Assembly: GCF_050624435.1 (NCBI RefSeq)
Contig: NC_134536.1
Coordinates: 127,682,758 to 127,746,757 of the forward strand
DNA: 64,000 nucleotides
Origin: Tenrec ecaudatus
Lineage: Eukaryota; Chordata; Mammalia; Afrosoricida; Tenrecidae
Direction of reading: 5' to 3'
Each line of letters starts with the position of its first letter. The stretch's first letter is position 1. Positions 32,879 to 44,700 of the stretch are shown piece by piece. A program made the position numbers and the translations under genes. The notes below the pieces were generated by a model, which was not told the DNA's origin, did not search any database, and saw nothing but the letters and a program-made list of their open reading frames with translations.

Positions 32879-34154
32879 CTGCAGGTCTGGCTTGCTCAGG
32901 GGCTCTGAGGCGGACTCCGTGTCCAGTGCCCAGGGCCGGCGGGCAGTAGGTCTTAAGGAGGGTTTGATGGAGCAACCAACAGTGAGGCTATGGTTTGGCC
33001 TCCTCCCTGCTCCAAACTCACAGCCAGCTTTCCCGCCCCCCGCCCCCCACCCCCGTCTGGCAGCTCCCTGCACCCTCAGGCACTGAGAAGCACACCTGGG
33101 AGTTGTCCTTTTGCAGGCCCGAAAGTGAGATGCACACTTGAAGGCCAAGGCCAGGGCCCTGACTCTGACCCCTTCTGCCTGCAGTCAGCGGCAGCTCAAC
33201 ACCCTCTCTGCCACATCTGCTAGGAAGTCTGGGCTCCACACCGGGCCCTGCTTGCCCACCTAGAGCCCTGGAAGGCCTCCGGCCCTGTCCCACCAGGCTC
33301 CTAAGGGAGCACATACTGGCTGGAGAACGTCATTTCTTCTGGAGGGTGGGGGATGGGGGACAGGCAGGGTACGGGGAGACGCCTTAGGGGTCTCCTGGGC
33401 TGAGGAGGAAACAGGTCCAGCAGGGACAGCAGGTTTTGCCAGGTTTACAGGGACGGAGCCCTGAGCCCTGCTCTCTGGTGTTGGAGTACATGGGGGAGGG
33501 GCTGGCCATTAGGCTCTGAGGGCCTTGTGGGTGAGATTGACTTAGAGACAGGAAGTGGGGGTGGGTCTCTGGGGGACAGTTGCATTGGAATCCAGGGACA
33601 CTCAGCAGGGACTTTGGAGGATCCCTCCCCTGCTGATAGTCTTGGAAAACCACACAGCCTCCTCAAGCCTCAGCCAGCACCCCCAACAGAAAGCCACCCA
33701 GCCTTGTAGGGCGGATGCAAAGTAGCCCAAATTACATGACGCTGTGGGACTTTTGTAACTTGCTACACTGCTCCCAGGCAAACCCAGGTGGCTGCAGATA
33801 ACTGGGGAAAGTCCGGTTTGCTTGTTAGTGATCAAAAGCTAGGACGTGGTATGGTAAGTCAACAAAGGCTAGCCTGAGACTGGCCTGACTTAGACAACTG
33901 CTTGCTCGAGGTCAACAATCGTTTCCTGTGGCGACACATTGTGTCTCCCCAGTGGAGTGTAGATTCCACAGTGAAAGGTACCTATTCTGACCTCAAGCAG
34001 GGACACATGCCCCTGGGACACAGCGTTCCTGTTAATCTCCTCTCCTCGCTGGCTCCCCTCTGACCTGCAGCTGGTGAACGAACAGGTCTGCTGCCCCAGC
34101 GTACTGCGATCCCTGACTAGCTGTAGCAATACTCCGGGTATTGCGGACAGCTGC

Positions 34155-34325
34155 TATTGGTGGTGTAGGGATTACCCACTGGGCTGCCATCCGCATAGTC
34201 AGCAGTTCAAAACCCCCAGCAGCTCCGTGGGAGAAAGACTGGGCTTCCTACTCCAGTAAAGTTAGGGTGGTCTCAGAGACCCACAGGGGTCTCTATGAGT
34301 CAGCATCATGTGGTGGCAGGGAACG
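34155..34325 (+). mobile_element. AfroSINE
   Basis: tagtcagcagttcaaaaccc, gggagaaagactgggcttcc, tctcagagacccacagggg. Confidence 0.8.
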
Positions 34326-34394
34326 CTCTCGGCCTGAATGCTCTCCAGGAGGTCAGCATGGAAGGCGCTCAGCACCACCCCGGCCACATGAGGG

Positions 34395-34545
34395 AGCTAA
34401 GCTCATTGCCACCGAGCTGGTTTGGACTCAGTGACTCCACAGGACAAGGTAGAACTGCTCCACAGGTTACATCCTTCTGCAGGGGCTGGCGGGTTCGAAC
34501 TGCCAACCTTGGGAGCTGCCAGATAAGCCACCGCCCCACCCATTG
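34395..34545 (-). mobile_element. AfroSINE
   Basis: ggacaaggtagaactgctcc, ctggcgggttcgaactgcca. Confidence 0.75.
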
Positions 34546-34979
34546 TAGTCACTTAATCAAGCACAGCATTTCCTCCAGCTGCCACGCCCTCTTTCTTGCT
34601 GTCCACTGCCACAGAGCAGAGCAGCCGAACAGAGGCCCCTTTGAAAAGCAGCCCTGCTAGAAGCCGGTTCTCTGCGCCAGTGTGGCATTCGCAGTCTGTC
34701 TCCGTTGCCCCTCATCTCTCGTGGGGACTGAGTACGGGCACATGTCTACCCACAGGGCAGGGAACCCAGTGGGGGCGCTGGGCAAGGTCAAAGGGCCTGG
34801 GGAGCAGAGGGCCACTGCTGCCTCCCAGAGATTCCCCCACCCTGCCAGTCACTCCTGGCAGATGGAGAAACAGAGGCTCCGTGCAGGAAGCCACCTGGTG
34901 GGAAGGTGCAGGGACTGGCTCTCCCCCCAGCCCCCCAGCCTGTCCTGTGGCCTGGACAGCAGCACAAATCCTGCCTCGG

Positions 34980-35760
34980 AACTTTTCTTTTCATTTTTAT
35001 TTTAAAGGAAAAACCCCCAAACAAACCCAAATTAAAAAAAGGAACCAAAATGCCAGCCAGTGCAAAAACCCATCTCCAGTCAGTCATGCCCCCCCGCCCC
35101 TCCCCCCGGCCACTCCCCCTATGGGGTCCAGCCTGGCGCTTCTGCCCACCCAGCACCCCCACCCCCTCATGCACCTGCAGGGTGCCAGGGCCCAGGGGGG
35201 AGTTGGGGGTCAGGCCAGGAGGTGGCCCTTCAATCTACTGTGCACCCCAGGTCTCCAGCCAGGAACCAGGTTCCCTCTTGCCTCGCATTAACCCTTTCCT
35301 AGCTACACTGCTAGCCTGGGGGGCACTGCTCGGGGGCGGGGGCTCCCTCCATACCCCTCTTTGCCCCGGGGCCGGCTCGGGGCTCTCCTCACTGAGTTTT
35401 TTTTGGGGGGGCTCCCTCCCTCTCTGGTCAGGGAGGGGGTCGAGATCCCCCAGGTATGAATACCTTAATGAAAGCAGGGGTGAGGGGCAAAGGGGCTTTA
35501 GATCTAATAAATTATTAGCATTTTAGTGTCCATGGGGCTGGGGTGGGGGTGGCCTCCAGGGCCGCCCCCCCTCACTGGTGGATCTCATTCTCGATGAGGC
35601 TGTCCTCGCAAGACTGGAAGTCTGTGTCGGTGAGGCCCTCGTCCGGTGGCATTAGAAGCTCCTCATCTTGGGAGGAGGTTGACGGGGGCTCGTCCCCGGA
35701 GCTCCCGGGACCCCCATCCCCATCCCCTTCTGAGTCCTGCAGCACCTGAGCGATGTATTT
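34980..35760 (-). CDS. TMEM63B: TMEM63B exon 24 (residues 772-833, stop, 3'UTR)
   Basis: Coding part 35572-35760: [19 protein letters not shown], an acidic Ser-rich stretch, and the family end SLIENEIHQ with stop TGA at 35574-35572. The 3'UTR (about 570 nt, C/G-run rich) should end just below the AATAAA at 35001-34996; the lower boundary is approximate. Acceptor CCCTCAG at 35763. Confidence 0.93.
34996..35001 (-). terminator. TMEM63B polyadenylation signal AATAAA
   Basis: Plus-strand tttatt reads AATAAA on the gene strand, about 570 nt after the stop. It is the first consensus hexamer found downstream of the coding end. Cleavage should follow about 10-30 nt lower. Confidence 0.65.
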
Positions 35761-38700
35761 CTGAGGGTGGAGAGGAAGAGGGAGTGTGAGGTGGACAGCT
35801 GTCCTTCTGGGGTCAATGAGGACATGACCCCCCCCCCACCCTCTCCGAGTCCAAGCAGCCCCTCGGCCTTGGCATGGGGCACTCACTGCAGACTTGGGGA
35901 CAGTGGCAACAGCTGGGGGCCGCCCGTTGCTCCTGGGGTCCACGGAGTCTGTCTCTGTGTCCGTGTGTTCGATCTAGGGGCCCAGAATAAAGTAGGGAGT
36001 GGGCGACCTCACCCTGCACCCATCATGACCCCCATCCCTCCTGCTCCCAGCAGCCTCAGTTCAGGAGCTCCTCACCCCTACCCCCTGCAGCCCTCTGGCT
36101 CCTGCCCCAGTTGTCCCCCTTTCCCCACACCTTATAGTTGTGGGCACTGAGGTATTTGAAGTGTCCGAAGCAGACGTGGCAGAGGCAGATGACGATGGTG
36201 ATGACCAGGACCACGAATGTGAACATGGATGTGGGGGCTAGGAATCCTGCCAGGGTGGTGGTGGGGAAAGAAAGTGGGGAAGCTCTTTAGGCTCTGGGGC
36301 CTCCCAAGCCCTTCCCACCCTGAGCTTCTATTCTTCTTTGTAATATCCATTTGAAACATTCCAAGTTTTATCCTTTTACATGTTACCGTGGAGTCATGTT
36401 AAGTCCATTCCAATTCACTCGTGATCCTAATAGGGAGAGTACAGTGGCCCCATAGCGTTTCCTAGACTGTCAGCCTTAGGGGAGCTCATACTGGGGTCTT
36501 TGGTCCCAAGGAAGAGCTAGTAAATTCTTACAGTGTTCCTGCCAGGGGACAGCTGGCACCTTAGCCACCACCCCACCAATCTCCATTTTCTTTTACATTC
36601 TGCTTCTATTCTTCTATTACCTCTTGAATGCCACCCCAATCCTCCCAGAACTTGCACCTCACCGAGGTCCCTGCCCTGGAACCCCGCCAGGGTGGCCCTC
36701 CATGGCCCGTCCCATCTGTTCTCCACCCACATCCCCGGGTGCGACCCCTCACCGGTGCGCATCGTGGAGAAGAAGAGCAGCCAGAACAGGCAGAGGATGG
36801 GCGCTGCCACCACCTGGTTCACAGCCCCCGAGTGGATCTTCTTGTCCAGCTTGGCCGGCAGGTAGGCGTAGTAGAGGTTGTACCTGTCTGCCAGGTGCTT
36901 CAGCAGCATGTACATGAGCCCTGGGGACAGCCACATAGGCCTGGCCTCGGAACCAGTGCCACTCAACCACTGGTGTCCTGGTCCTTCTGAGGTGGCCAAC
37001 AGGCCAGGCTCCCTCCTCTGGCCCCAGCGCAGGGGGGTGGGGCACCCCACAGCGGGCAGCCTCACAGAACATCTGCTTCCTGGGATCAACCCTCTTCCTG
37101 CTGCCCTCACTAGACCTTCTACTGTTTGAAATATATCCCTTTGGCTCAACCAACAATCTTCTGAAAACCGTATCCTTCTCCCTCTGGCTGTCCCTACACT
37201 CAGAAAGCAAACCGTAAGCTCACTGCCATGGGGTCAGTGCTGACTCACTGTGATCCTGTAGGACAGTGTAGAACTGCCCCTGTGGGTTTCCCAGACTGTA
37301 ACTCTGTATAGGAGTAGACAGCCTTGTTTTTCTCCCACGAGGCAGCTGATGGCTTCGAACAGCTGACCTGAGAGTTAGCAGCCCCACACGTAACCCACAG
37401 AGGAATTGTAAATCCTGTTCCAATCATGACAAGGCCCGTCGCCCTAGAAGCTAACAAGAAGGTTTTTGGAGGAAGACTAGGAAATTCACTTGGGAGTCCA
37501 GAGCCTTGTATCCCAGGGAGGGGGGTGGGTGGTTAAGGGGTTGTATATACAGGGCTGCCCAGTGTACGCGTGCGTACCTATGAAGTATATGTTCCTATAG
37601 AGGTGAGCTAGTGCCTGGACTATATCCAAGTATACCCAGAGGAGTAGAAACAGTGGGGAATGGGCTGTGTTGGGGTGATTCCTTCCGGGGGACCCAGCAT
37701 ACCAGCCGAGTTTTGCCTGCACCCAGCTGGTTCTCCCCCTCCTCCCTGCAGGCTGGGCCCCAGACTGAGCCAGGGACCAGGCGGGAGGCCCAAGGGGCCG
37801 GGCTCCCAACCAGGGCTCTGTCCACTCGGGGTGGCCTGCCTGGCTAGTGTGTCGTAGGTGAGGTCCTGGGTCCCCCCGAGCAGGGCCCAGGTCCCGGCGC
37901 GGCGGTGCCTACCGAAGGGCACGATGATGGGGCAGGTGATACTGTAGGTCATGACCACCGTGAAGACGCACATCATCCAGGCGTAGGCTGCGCCAAACTG
38001 GAACTCGTAGGCCTGATGCTGGGGGGGAGATGGCAGGAGGTGGCTCAGGGTGGGGCCGGAGGCGGGAAGGCAGGGAGGGCCAGAGGGGGTCAGGGGGAGC
38101 AGCCACCAGAAATAGGGCCCATAGGTTGGGGGAGGGAAGGCAAGCAGGTGGAGAGAGGGGCGGGACTGTGCTGGGAGTGGGCGGGGCGCGGCAGTGAGTA
38201 CGAGGGGCGGGACTGGTGTGGGGCTGGGGAGCTGAGTGCCTAGGGAGCCCGACGTGGCCCTTGTTAGCATGCTAGGCTGTTATTGCTGGCAGGGTTATTT
38301 GTGTTGACCCATCGCTGACCACAAGGGGAAACTGAAGCTCCGGGTGGAAAGGGGTGGCCCAGGGCCACATGCGTCGTGGAAGCCTTACTGGGGCGCCCCA
38401 GGCCCGGCCCACCCTGCACTCCGCGCCCTAGCCCTAGCTGACTGCTGCTGTTCCTGGCCGGGCCCACCAGGGCGCGCTGTGCGGGCCGCCGCTGCCCCAG
38501 GCAGCCATACCCGCTTCACGTTGCGCCTCTCTGCGGCCGAGCGCGCCAGGCAGAGCCGGATCATGTACATGAGCAGGCCCGGGATGCGCAGCAGGTCCAT
38601 GGCGTTGCCGATAAACGCGGAGGCAATGACGTAGTTCACGAAGAAGGCGCCGTTGTCCGGCAGGAACACGCACCTGCGGGCACCAGGTGCTCCAGCACTG

Positions 38701-41700
38701 GCTGCGCGCCCCAGGGTGCCTGATGTTTGCCTGCCCATCACTGCCACACCGTGCCCTCACCCCCCACGTGCCATGCCCCATGTGCCCCCGGCCTCCCATA
38801 TGCGAACCCAGAGACAGACGCAGTGTGCAGACAGCTCCAAAGCGAGCCCCAAGAATGCTGAAGGACAGGCATGCCACGGGTGTGAACCAAGTGTGAGTAC
38901 CCCAGCAAAGACCCAGCAAGAGTGCTTAAGACCACTAGGATTGATACCAGCTAAGACTGGCCAAGACTTCCCCAGTGAGAGCCCCAAACAAACACTCCAG
39001 CTGTGTGAGTCCCCAAGCACCCAGAAGGGTCTCCCTTGTTGAGACCCAATATGGGCCTGTCACCTCCAGAGGACAAGCGTCAGACCATCTTTGGAGCGGT
39101 TAGCCCAGGAGACTCAGTAGCTGCTCAGGACACAGCCAGTGTGAGCCCAGGGTTACCAGGGTGGGCTGTACCCATACACCCAGCCCCAGTGTGTGACCCG
39201 GCAGCCCCACACGGATCCCAAAGAAGCCACAGTCATGCTTGGGAAAGAGCCCAAGGGGCTCCCAGAACATGTGTCTGATCCAACCCCACATTGAGCCACA
39301 GAGCCCTCCCAGAGCTGTGAGCCCAGGAGCTAACCACAGAGAGTGGCAATGGAGACTCCAGACACCTTGAAGACACCACGAGGGTCCCTAAGCCACTCCG
39401 AAAGCATGAGTTCAGATACCACAAAAGACTCCTCCCAAATCCCCACCGTGGAGATTCTAGAAGCTTCTACAGACTATGAGTGGCAGAGACCCCTCAGAAA
39501 TCCCTCAAGGGTGGGCTACAAAGTCCCCAATCTGCCTGGAAGGTGAACTTGAGCACACAGAGATGGGCCCCGACATCAAGCCCCCATGCACACTGGGTGC
39601 ACCTGTGTGTGGCTCCTCCCCAGCTGGGGGGTGGAATGCCCAGTACTGCCTCCAGGGGTCCTAAGGGTGTCCCCACAGCCACACCCACAGCTGCCATCTG
39701 GGGCCCCGTCACTCACTCAAACCGAATAGCGGCCTCAGCCAAGAACTTCTTGTCAAAGAGCCAGCGGAAGAAGAGGTCCAGGCTGCAGGGGAGAGAAGTG
39801 GCCAGGGAGCTGGAACGGGATGTGCGCAGGGGCGGGGAGAGCCTCCGAGACATGGGGCGGGCCATGCCCTTCTCCCTGCATCAGCCACGCCCCCACCTCC
39901 TGCACGCACCTGCTCAGCCCCAGCGAGGGCAGTAGCAGCACCATGAAGATGAGGAAGGTGTAGCACTTGTGCATGGTTGTCCTGTTCTCCCCGGAGCTGT
40001 GGGAAGAGCCAGGTCAACCCAGACCACTCCAAGTGGGTCCTGGAGTGATGTGGGTGACCCGAGGCAGGATCCTGGGTACCCATTCCCCGCTTCTTGTGGG
40101 ATTTCCTGGAGCAATGGAGTCGGGACTCCACCCGAGAGGCCACAGGCAGCTGGGGCGCAGGGTGGGGGGGTGTCTCACCGTGTCCAGTGGGCTTCGAAGA
40201 AGGCCGAGTAATAGACGATGGTGGGGAGCAGAGCTGAGAAGCACCACAGCAGCAGGGTGGGGAAGAACTGGGTGATGATAGGATTCTGCAGGAAGACGGG
40301 GGGGATGTGACTGATGGGGGTCAGGGGGAGTCCAGTGTCACATGCAGAGCCCCGTGGTAAATAACAGAACAGCATTTAGGGTAGTTACGGTGTGCCAGGC
40401 ACTGACTGCCTACCATAGAACTGCTCCCTAGGATTCTCAGAAACAAGTCTCACCTGTCCCATAAGGAGCAGCGGGTGGGTTCAAACTGCTGACCTAAGGG
40501 TTAGCTGCTCCATGTGCACCCTCTATGCCACCAGGGCTCCTTAAGGAGGAGCTCCTGGAGGGGGGGCAAAAGGACCCGGCGAGGGCACCTCTTTCTGTCT
40601 CAGTGGGTGGCATGGTGATTATACTGGGGGCTTCTCACTACAAGGTCAACACTTTGAAACCCCTAGCCACACCTTGGGAGAAAAGATGAGGCTCTGAACT
40701 CCAGTAAAAGAGTTACAGTCTTGGAGAGTCACAGGGCAGCTGTACCCTGTCTTAGCGGGTCGCTGCAGACTCCATGGCAGTGGGTTTGGCTTTCTGGTGT
40801 TCTCTCATCCAGCTGGTAGGCAGTAGGGCCGGGGTCTGAGCCAAGGCAACCCGGGTTTTCCCGGGTTTTCACACAGTGGACCTTTGAACAGCATGGCACA
40901 ACAGGGGCCTGCTGTGTGGGAGGCAGGAGGAGAGAAGGGAGGATGGGCAGAGTGCCCCCTCCCTTCCTCATTTGGGCCGGGTCTCCTGTCAGACAACTTT
41001 TCCTAAGGGGCTGATCTGAGGTCATGAGGTGGACAAGACTGGCCTGGGCTCCCCCAATAGGCGATTCTGTGTTAGTGCCAAGCCGGTTCTGACTCAGCGC
41101 GACCAGTGTCTGAGTAGAACTGCCCTGTAGGACCCCCCAGGAGGTGACCCACCAGAAGCAGATGGCCAGACCTTGTCCTCCAAGGTGACTCTGAGTGGGT
41201 CTGAACTACGCATCCCTCGGCTCGCCACCATGCTTAACTTGTGTGCCACCAGGGCTCCTGGAGGTCTCTGTGGGTGTGTGTGCAAGGCCACTGGGAGAGG
41301 TGACCGGGAGGGGATAGGAGCTCAAGGTGGGTGGGTGGGGCGGGGCTAGCCTGAACGGACCAGGAGCAGGTGGGCATGGGACGCTCTGGTCCTCCTGCTG
41401 GGGAGGGCTGGTGCTGGTGTACAAGGAGTGTGGTGGGGCATGGCCTCACGTTGAGGTATTCCACAGGCTTGGTGACGTTGAACTTGTCCATGGTGGTGAT
41501 GATGATGGCCGGGGTGGTGAGGAAGAAGAGGAGGATGAAGAGGACCACGTTGATGACCAGGCAGCGCAGCCACCAGATGAAGCCGCGGATGGAGAGATGC
41601 TCCCTGGGGTGGGGGACAGGGAGCTGGTCACTCTAGTGCCTGACTGGTCCCCGCCTACCTCCCTGACTACCCCTGGGGTTCGCGTACCAGTAGATGTTCT

Positions 41701-44700
41701 GGGGGTCGGGGGCGTAGGACACGGTCCAGTTGGAGATGTGCAGGGACTCGCTGCAGGAGGAGGATCGCGGCTCCCCCCGGCAGGAGCAGCCCTGACACTT
41801 GCACACGTTGAAGTCCTTCAGGATGCTGGGGGGCAGCACTGGTTACTGCCGGCCGGAGACCCCACCATTGCCTCCCCGCCCCGGACACGGGGGACCCACG
41901 GGCTGCGGCGGGGACTCACATGGCCGTGATGGTCTCGTTGTGGAAGGTGACAAAGGCCATGCCAAGAGGCTTCTCGTTGACCTTCTCCTTCTCCCGCTTG
42001 TATTCCTCCCTCAGCTTCTGCTCCAGCTTCGTGTAGTACTCCATGGCCTCCACCTGCAGCGGGGGTGGGGGGGAGGCTCACCTGAGCGCACGCTGGGCCG
42101 GGCCCCATACCGAGGACTTCCTAATGGTCTTGGGGAAACGCCACCCCACCGTGGGGTCGCTGCCGACTCACAGTGACCCCGCAGGACAGACAGAACTGCC
42201 CCGTGAGTTTCTGAGGTGAACTCTTTCCGGGAGCAGGCAGCCTCATCTTTCTCTCTCGGAGGTGTTGGTGGTTTTGAACCGCCACCCTTGCAGTCAGCAG
42301 GCCAGCGTGTAATCACGAAGGGAAACGCTGCTGCCTTTCCATCCCGCGCCCCATAGCACCCCAGTGAGGTGGGTGCGATGGCCCCTGATGTTGCTGTAAG
42401 TGTTCGAGGTGACCAGCCCATGTGCCCCGGGTAGGAGTTCCCGTGGGACTTCCTTGGCTGTACTCCTTACACAGGCTGATCACTTAGGATTTGCTCTTGA
42501 AGAGCTGCCGGGCAGAAGCAGCGGGGCACTTAACCACCAGGGCACTTTGTCCCTGTTTTCCGGATGAGGAGCTGGAGGCACAGAGCAGTGGGGACACCTG
42601 CCCAGGCTCACTGCACAAGGCTGCTATGGCTGCCCCACGCTGGTTGGAGGTTGGACACTTTGGTCACTGCCTGGCCAGCGGGAACCAGGCTTTACTCCCT
42701 CAGCCCACTGTGTGCTCATGTTCCTGGGTGATGGGGCAGGGCCACCCTGGGTTCCTGGTCCCTGACGCGCATACCTGCTCACAGCCGCGTACCACACAGC
42801 AGCAGAGGTGGCCGCAGGGCTTGGGGTTGATCATGGTGGGCACGTTCTCCTTGCTGTGCAGGTTGGTGAAGTAGACCCTTCCCCGCTCGGCCTTCTTCCT
42901 GTAGGACCCGAGCACCCAGTCACCCACCACCCCAGCCAGGGGCCCACCGTGCCCGCCTCCCGAGAGCAAGCATGCCTGGTTCAGACATGCCACCAAACCC
43001 ACGATCTCCCCCAGCCATCCTTTGGGATACAGGAAGTTTGCCCTATGGTCTGCCCTGAATTTCTCATGCTGGAGTTGAAGAAGAGTCTGTGCTCAGAGGG
43101 AGCGGGGTCTTAGGCTTCCTCCTCCACTTGGAACAACCGGACACTCACCCAGGCTCTGCTCTCGGCAGAGCCCAATGAACAGGCACTCCCACGCGCAGAA
43201 TTGGGAACCATCTGAGAGGGGAACCAGTTCCTGGGTGGCGGCCGGGATGCCCCCCCATTATGGCTTGGGCACCCTGAGAGTCACCCTCCCCGCCCACGCA
43301 CCCCAGTACCTCTCGGCATCCAGGAACATAAGGCGCGCCACGTTGTAACAGGGGCGGGCTTCCAGAACCGTGCAGTTGGGGTAGGCCTCCCTGGAACACA
43401 GGGGCCTATCACTTCCTGCGGGCAGGCACATCCCCCGACCCTCCCCTCCCACCTTCCCACAGGCAGTCCTGGTCTGAGAGCCTTTCCTTCTCTGACCAAT
43501 GAGAGCCCCCATGAGATTCCCGATGGGGGTGGGGCTTCTTGGGAGGGGGAGCTCCCTGGGGAGAGTGCACATTGTATGCAGACTCACCCAAGTCCTTCCA
43601 GGAAGGCCGACCCCTTAGCCCGGCTCCGGAAGGCCTGACCACAGCCGGGACCAGGCTGACCCCTCCGATCAGCCACCCATCAAGCCCCAGTCTGCAGAGT
43701 GCTCTCTAACCTTGGCTGGTGACCCTGGCCCTGGACCTGAGAGTGCTCGCTAACCATGGCCAGGGACTATAAGCCTGATCTTGACCTCTAACCCTAACTC
43801 AAGACTGGCCCCTCACTCTGACCTGAGATTTATCCCAGCCTTACTGAGAGTCTGACCCACATCTCTGACCAGACTGTCTCTGCATGTGCCCTCCCCGCAA
43901 AGCAAACGTCAAGGCCCCGCCCTCCCAGCTCACTGCCAGCATCTGTCTGATACACAGCGACCTCACAGGGCAGAGTAGAACTGCCCCTGTGGGTTTCGGA
44001 GACTGGCACTCAACAGGAGTAGAAATCCGTCTTTCTTTAGAGGAGCAGCTGACAGATTTGAAGTGCTGATCTTGTGGTTAGCAGCCCAATGCATAACCAC
44101 CACACCAGGGCTCCTTCTATACCCCATACATTCCAGTGTGGGTTCCCCTACAATGTTTGTGGGTTCACTGTAATCACAGACCACCTGCTAAAATCGACCG
44201 GGGTCATGAGTCCAAAGGGGCCAACGGTCTATCTAGTTGGTCTTGGTCTCCTGGTTTGAAGCACACAGTAGGTGCGCAGCAGACAGGTATGAACGCAGGT
44301 AGGCCAAAGTATTGGATCTCTGCTCAAAGGTCACCCCATCGGAGCCCCTGCCCTGCCTACCCTTTCTGACCCTTCCTGAGCACCATCAACTGTCCCTGCT
44401 GTGCTTCTTAGCACCCACCCCTGCTTTCCACAGCGTCTGGTCCTAGTTCGCCTGTTCACCGTTTGTAGGTGCCTGTCCCCCATGAGAATGTAAGCATGGG
44501 GGTTGGGGTCTTGTCTGGATTGTTTAGTGCTGTGTCCCCAGCGGGCACATAGCAGGTGCACTGATGGACGTCTACGACTAAACAGATAGCTGGCCCAACG
44601 TCCTCCAATTCTGAGCACCCACTGCAGGTGATGCTGCCCGTCACGGCCTGACATCACGGCTGACCCTCCGTCACGGCCTGACCCCATGTTCCCGCATGCT

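Larger units (their letters stand above)
33330..34980. other. Intergenic gap between TMEM63B and the CAPN11 5' region
   Basis: Two AfroSINEs in opposite orientation (34155-34325 and 34395-34545). The rest is unique-looking with no ORF of coding character. Confidence 0.6.

Noticed and set aside
43780-43800. Telomere-like ctaaccctaac motif
   Set aside because: Less than two units; a similar short match occurs at 2009-2019. Not an interstitial telomere array.
44630-44690. Tandem phrase cgtcacggcctgac
   Set aside because: Only two or three copies over 60 bp. Noted as minor low-complexity DNA.
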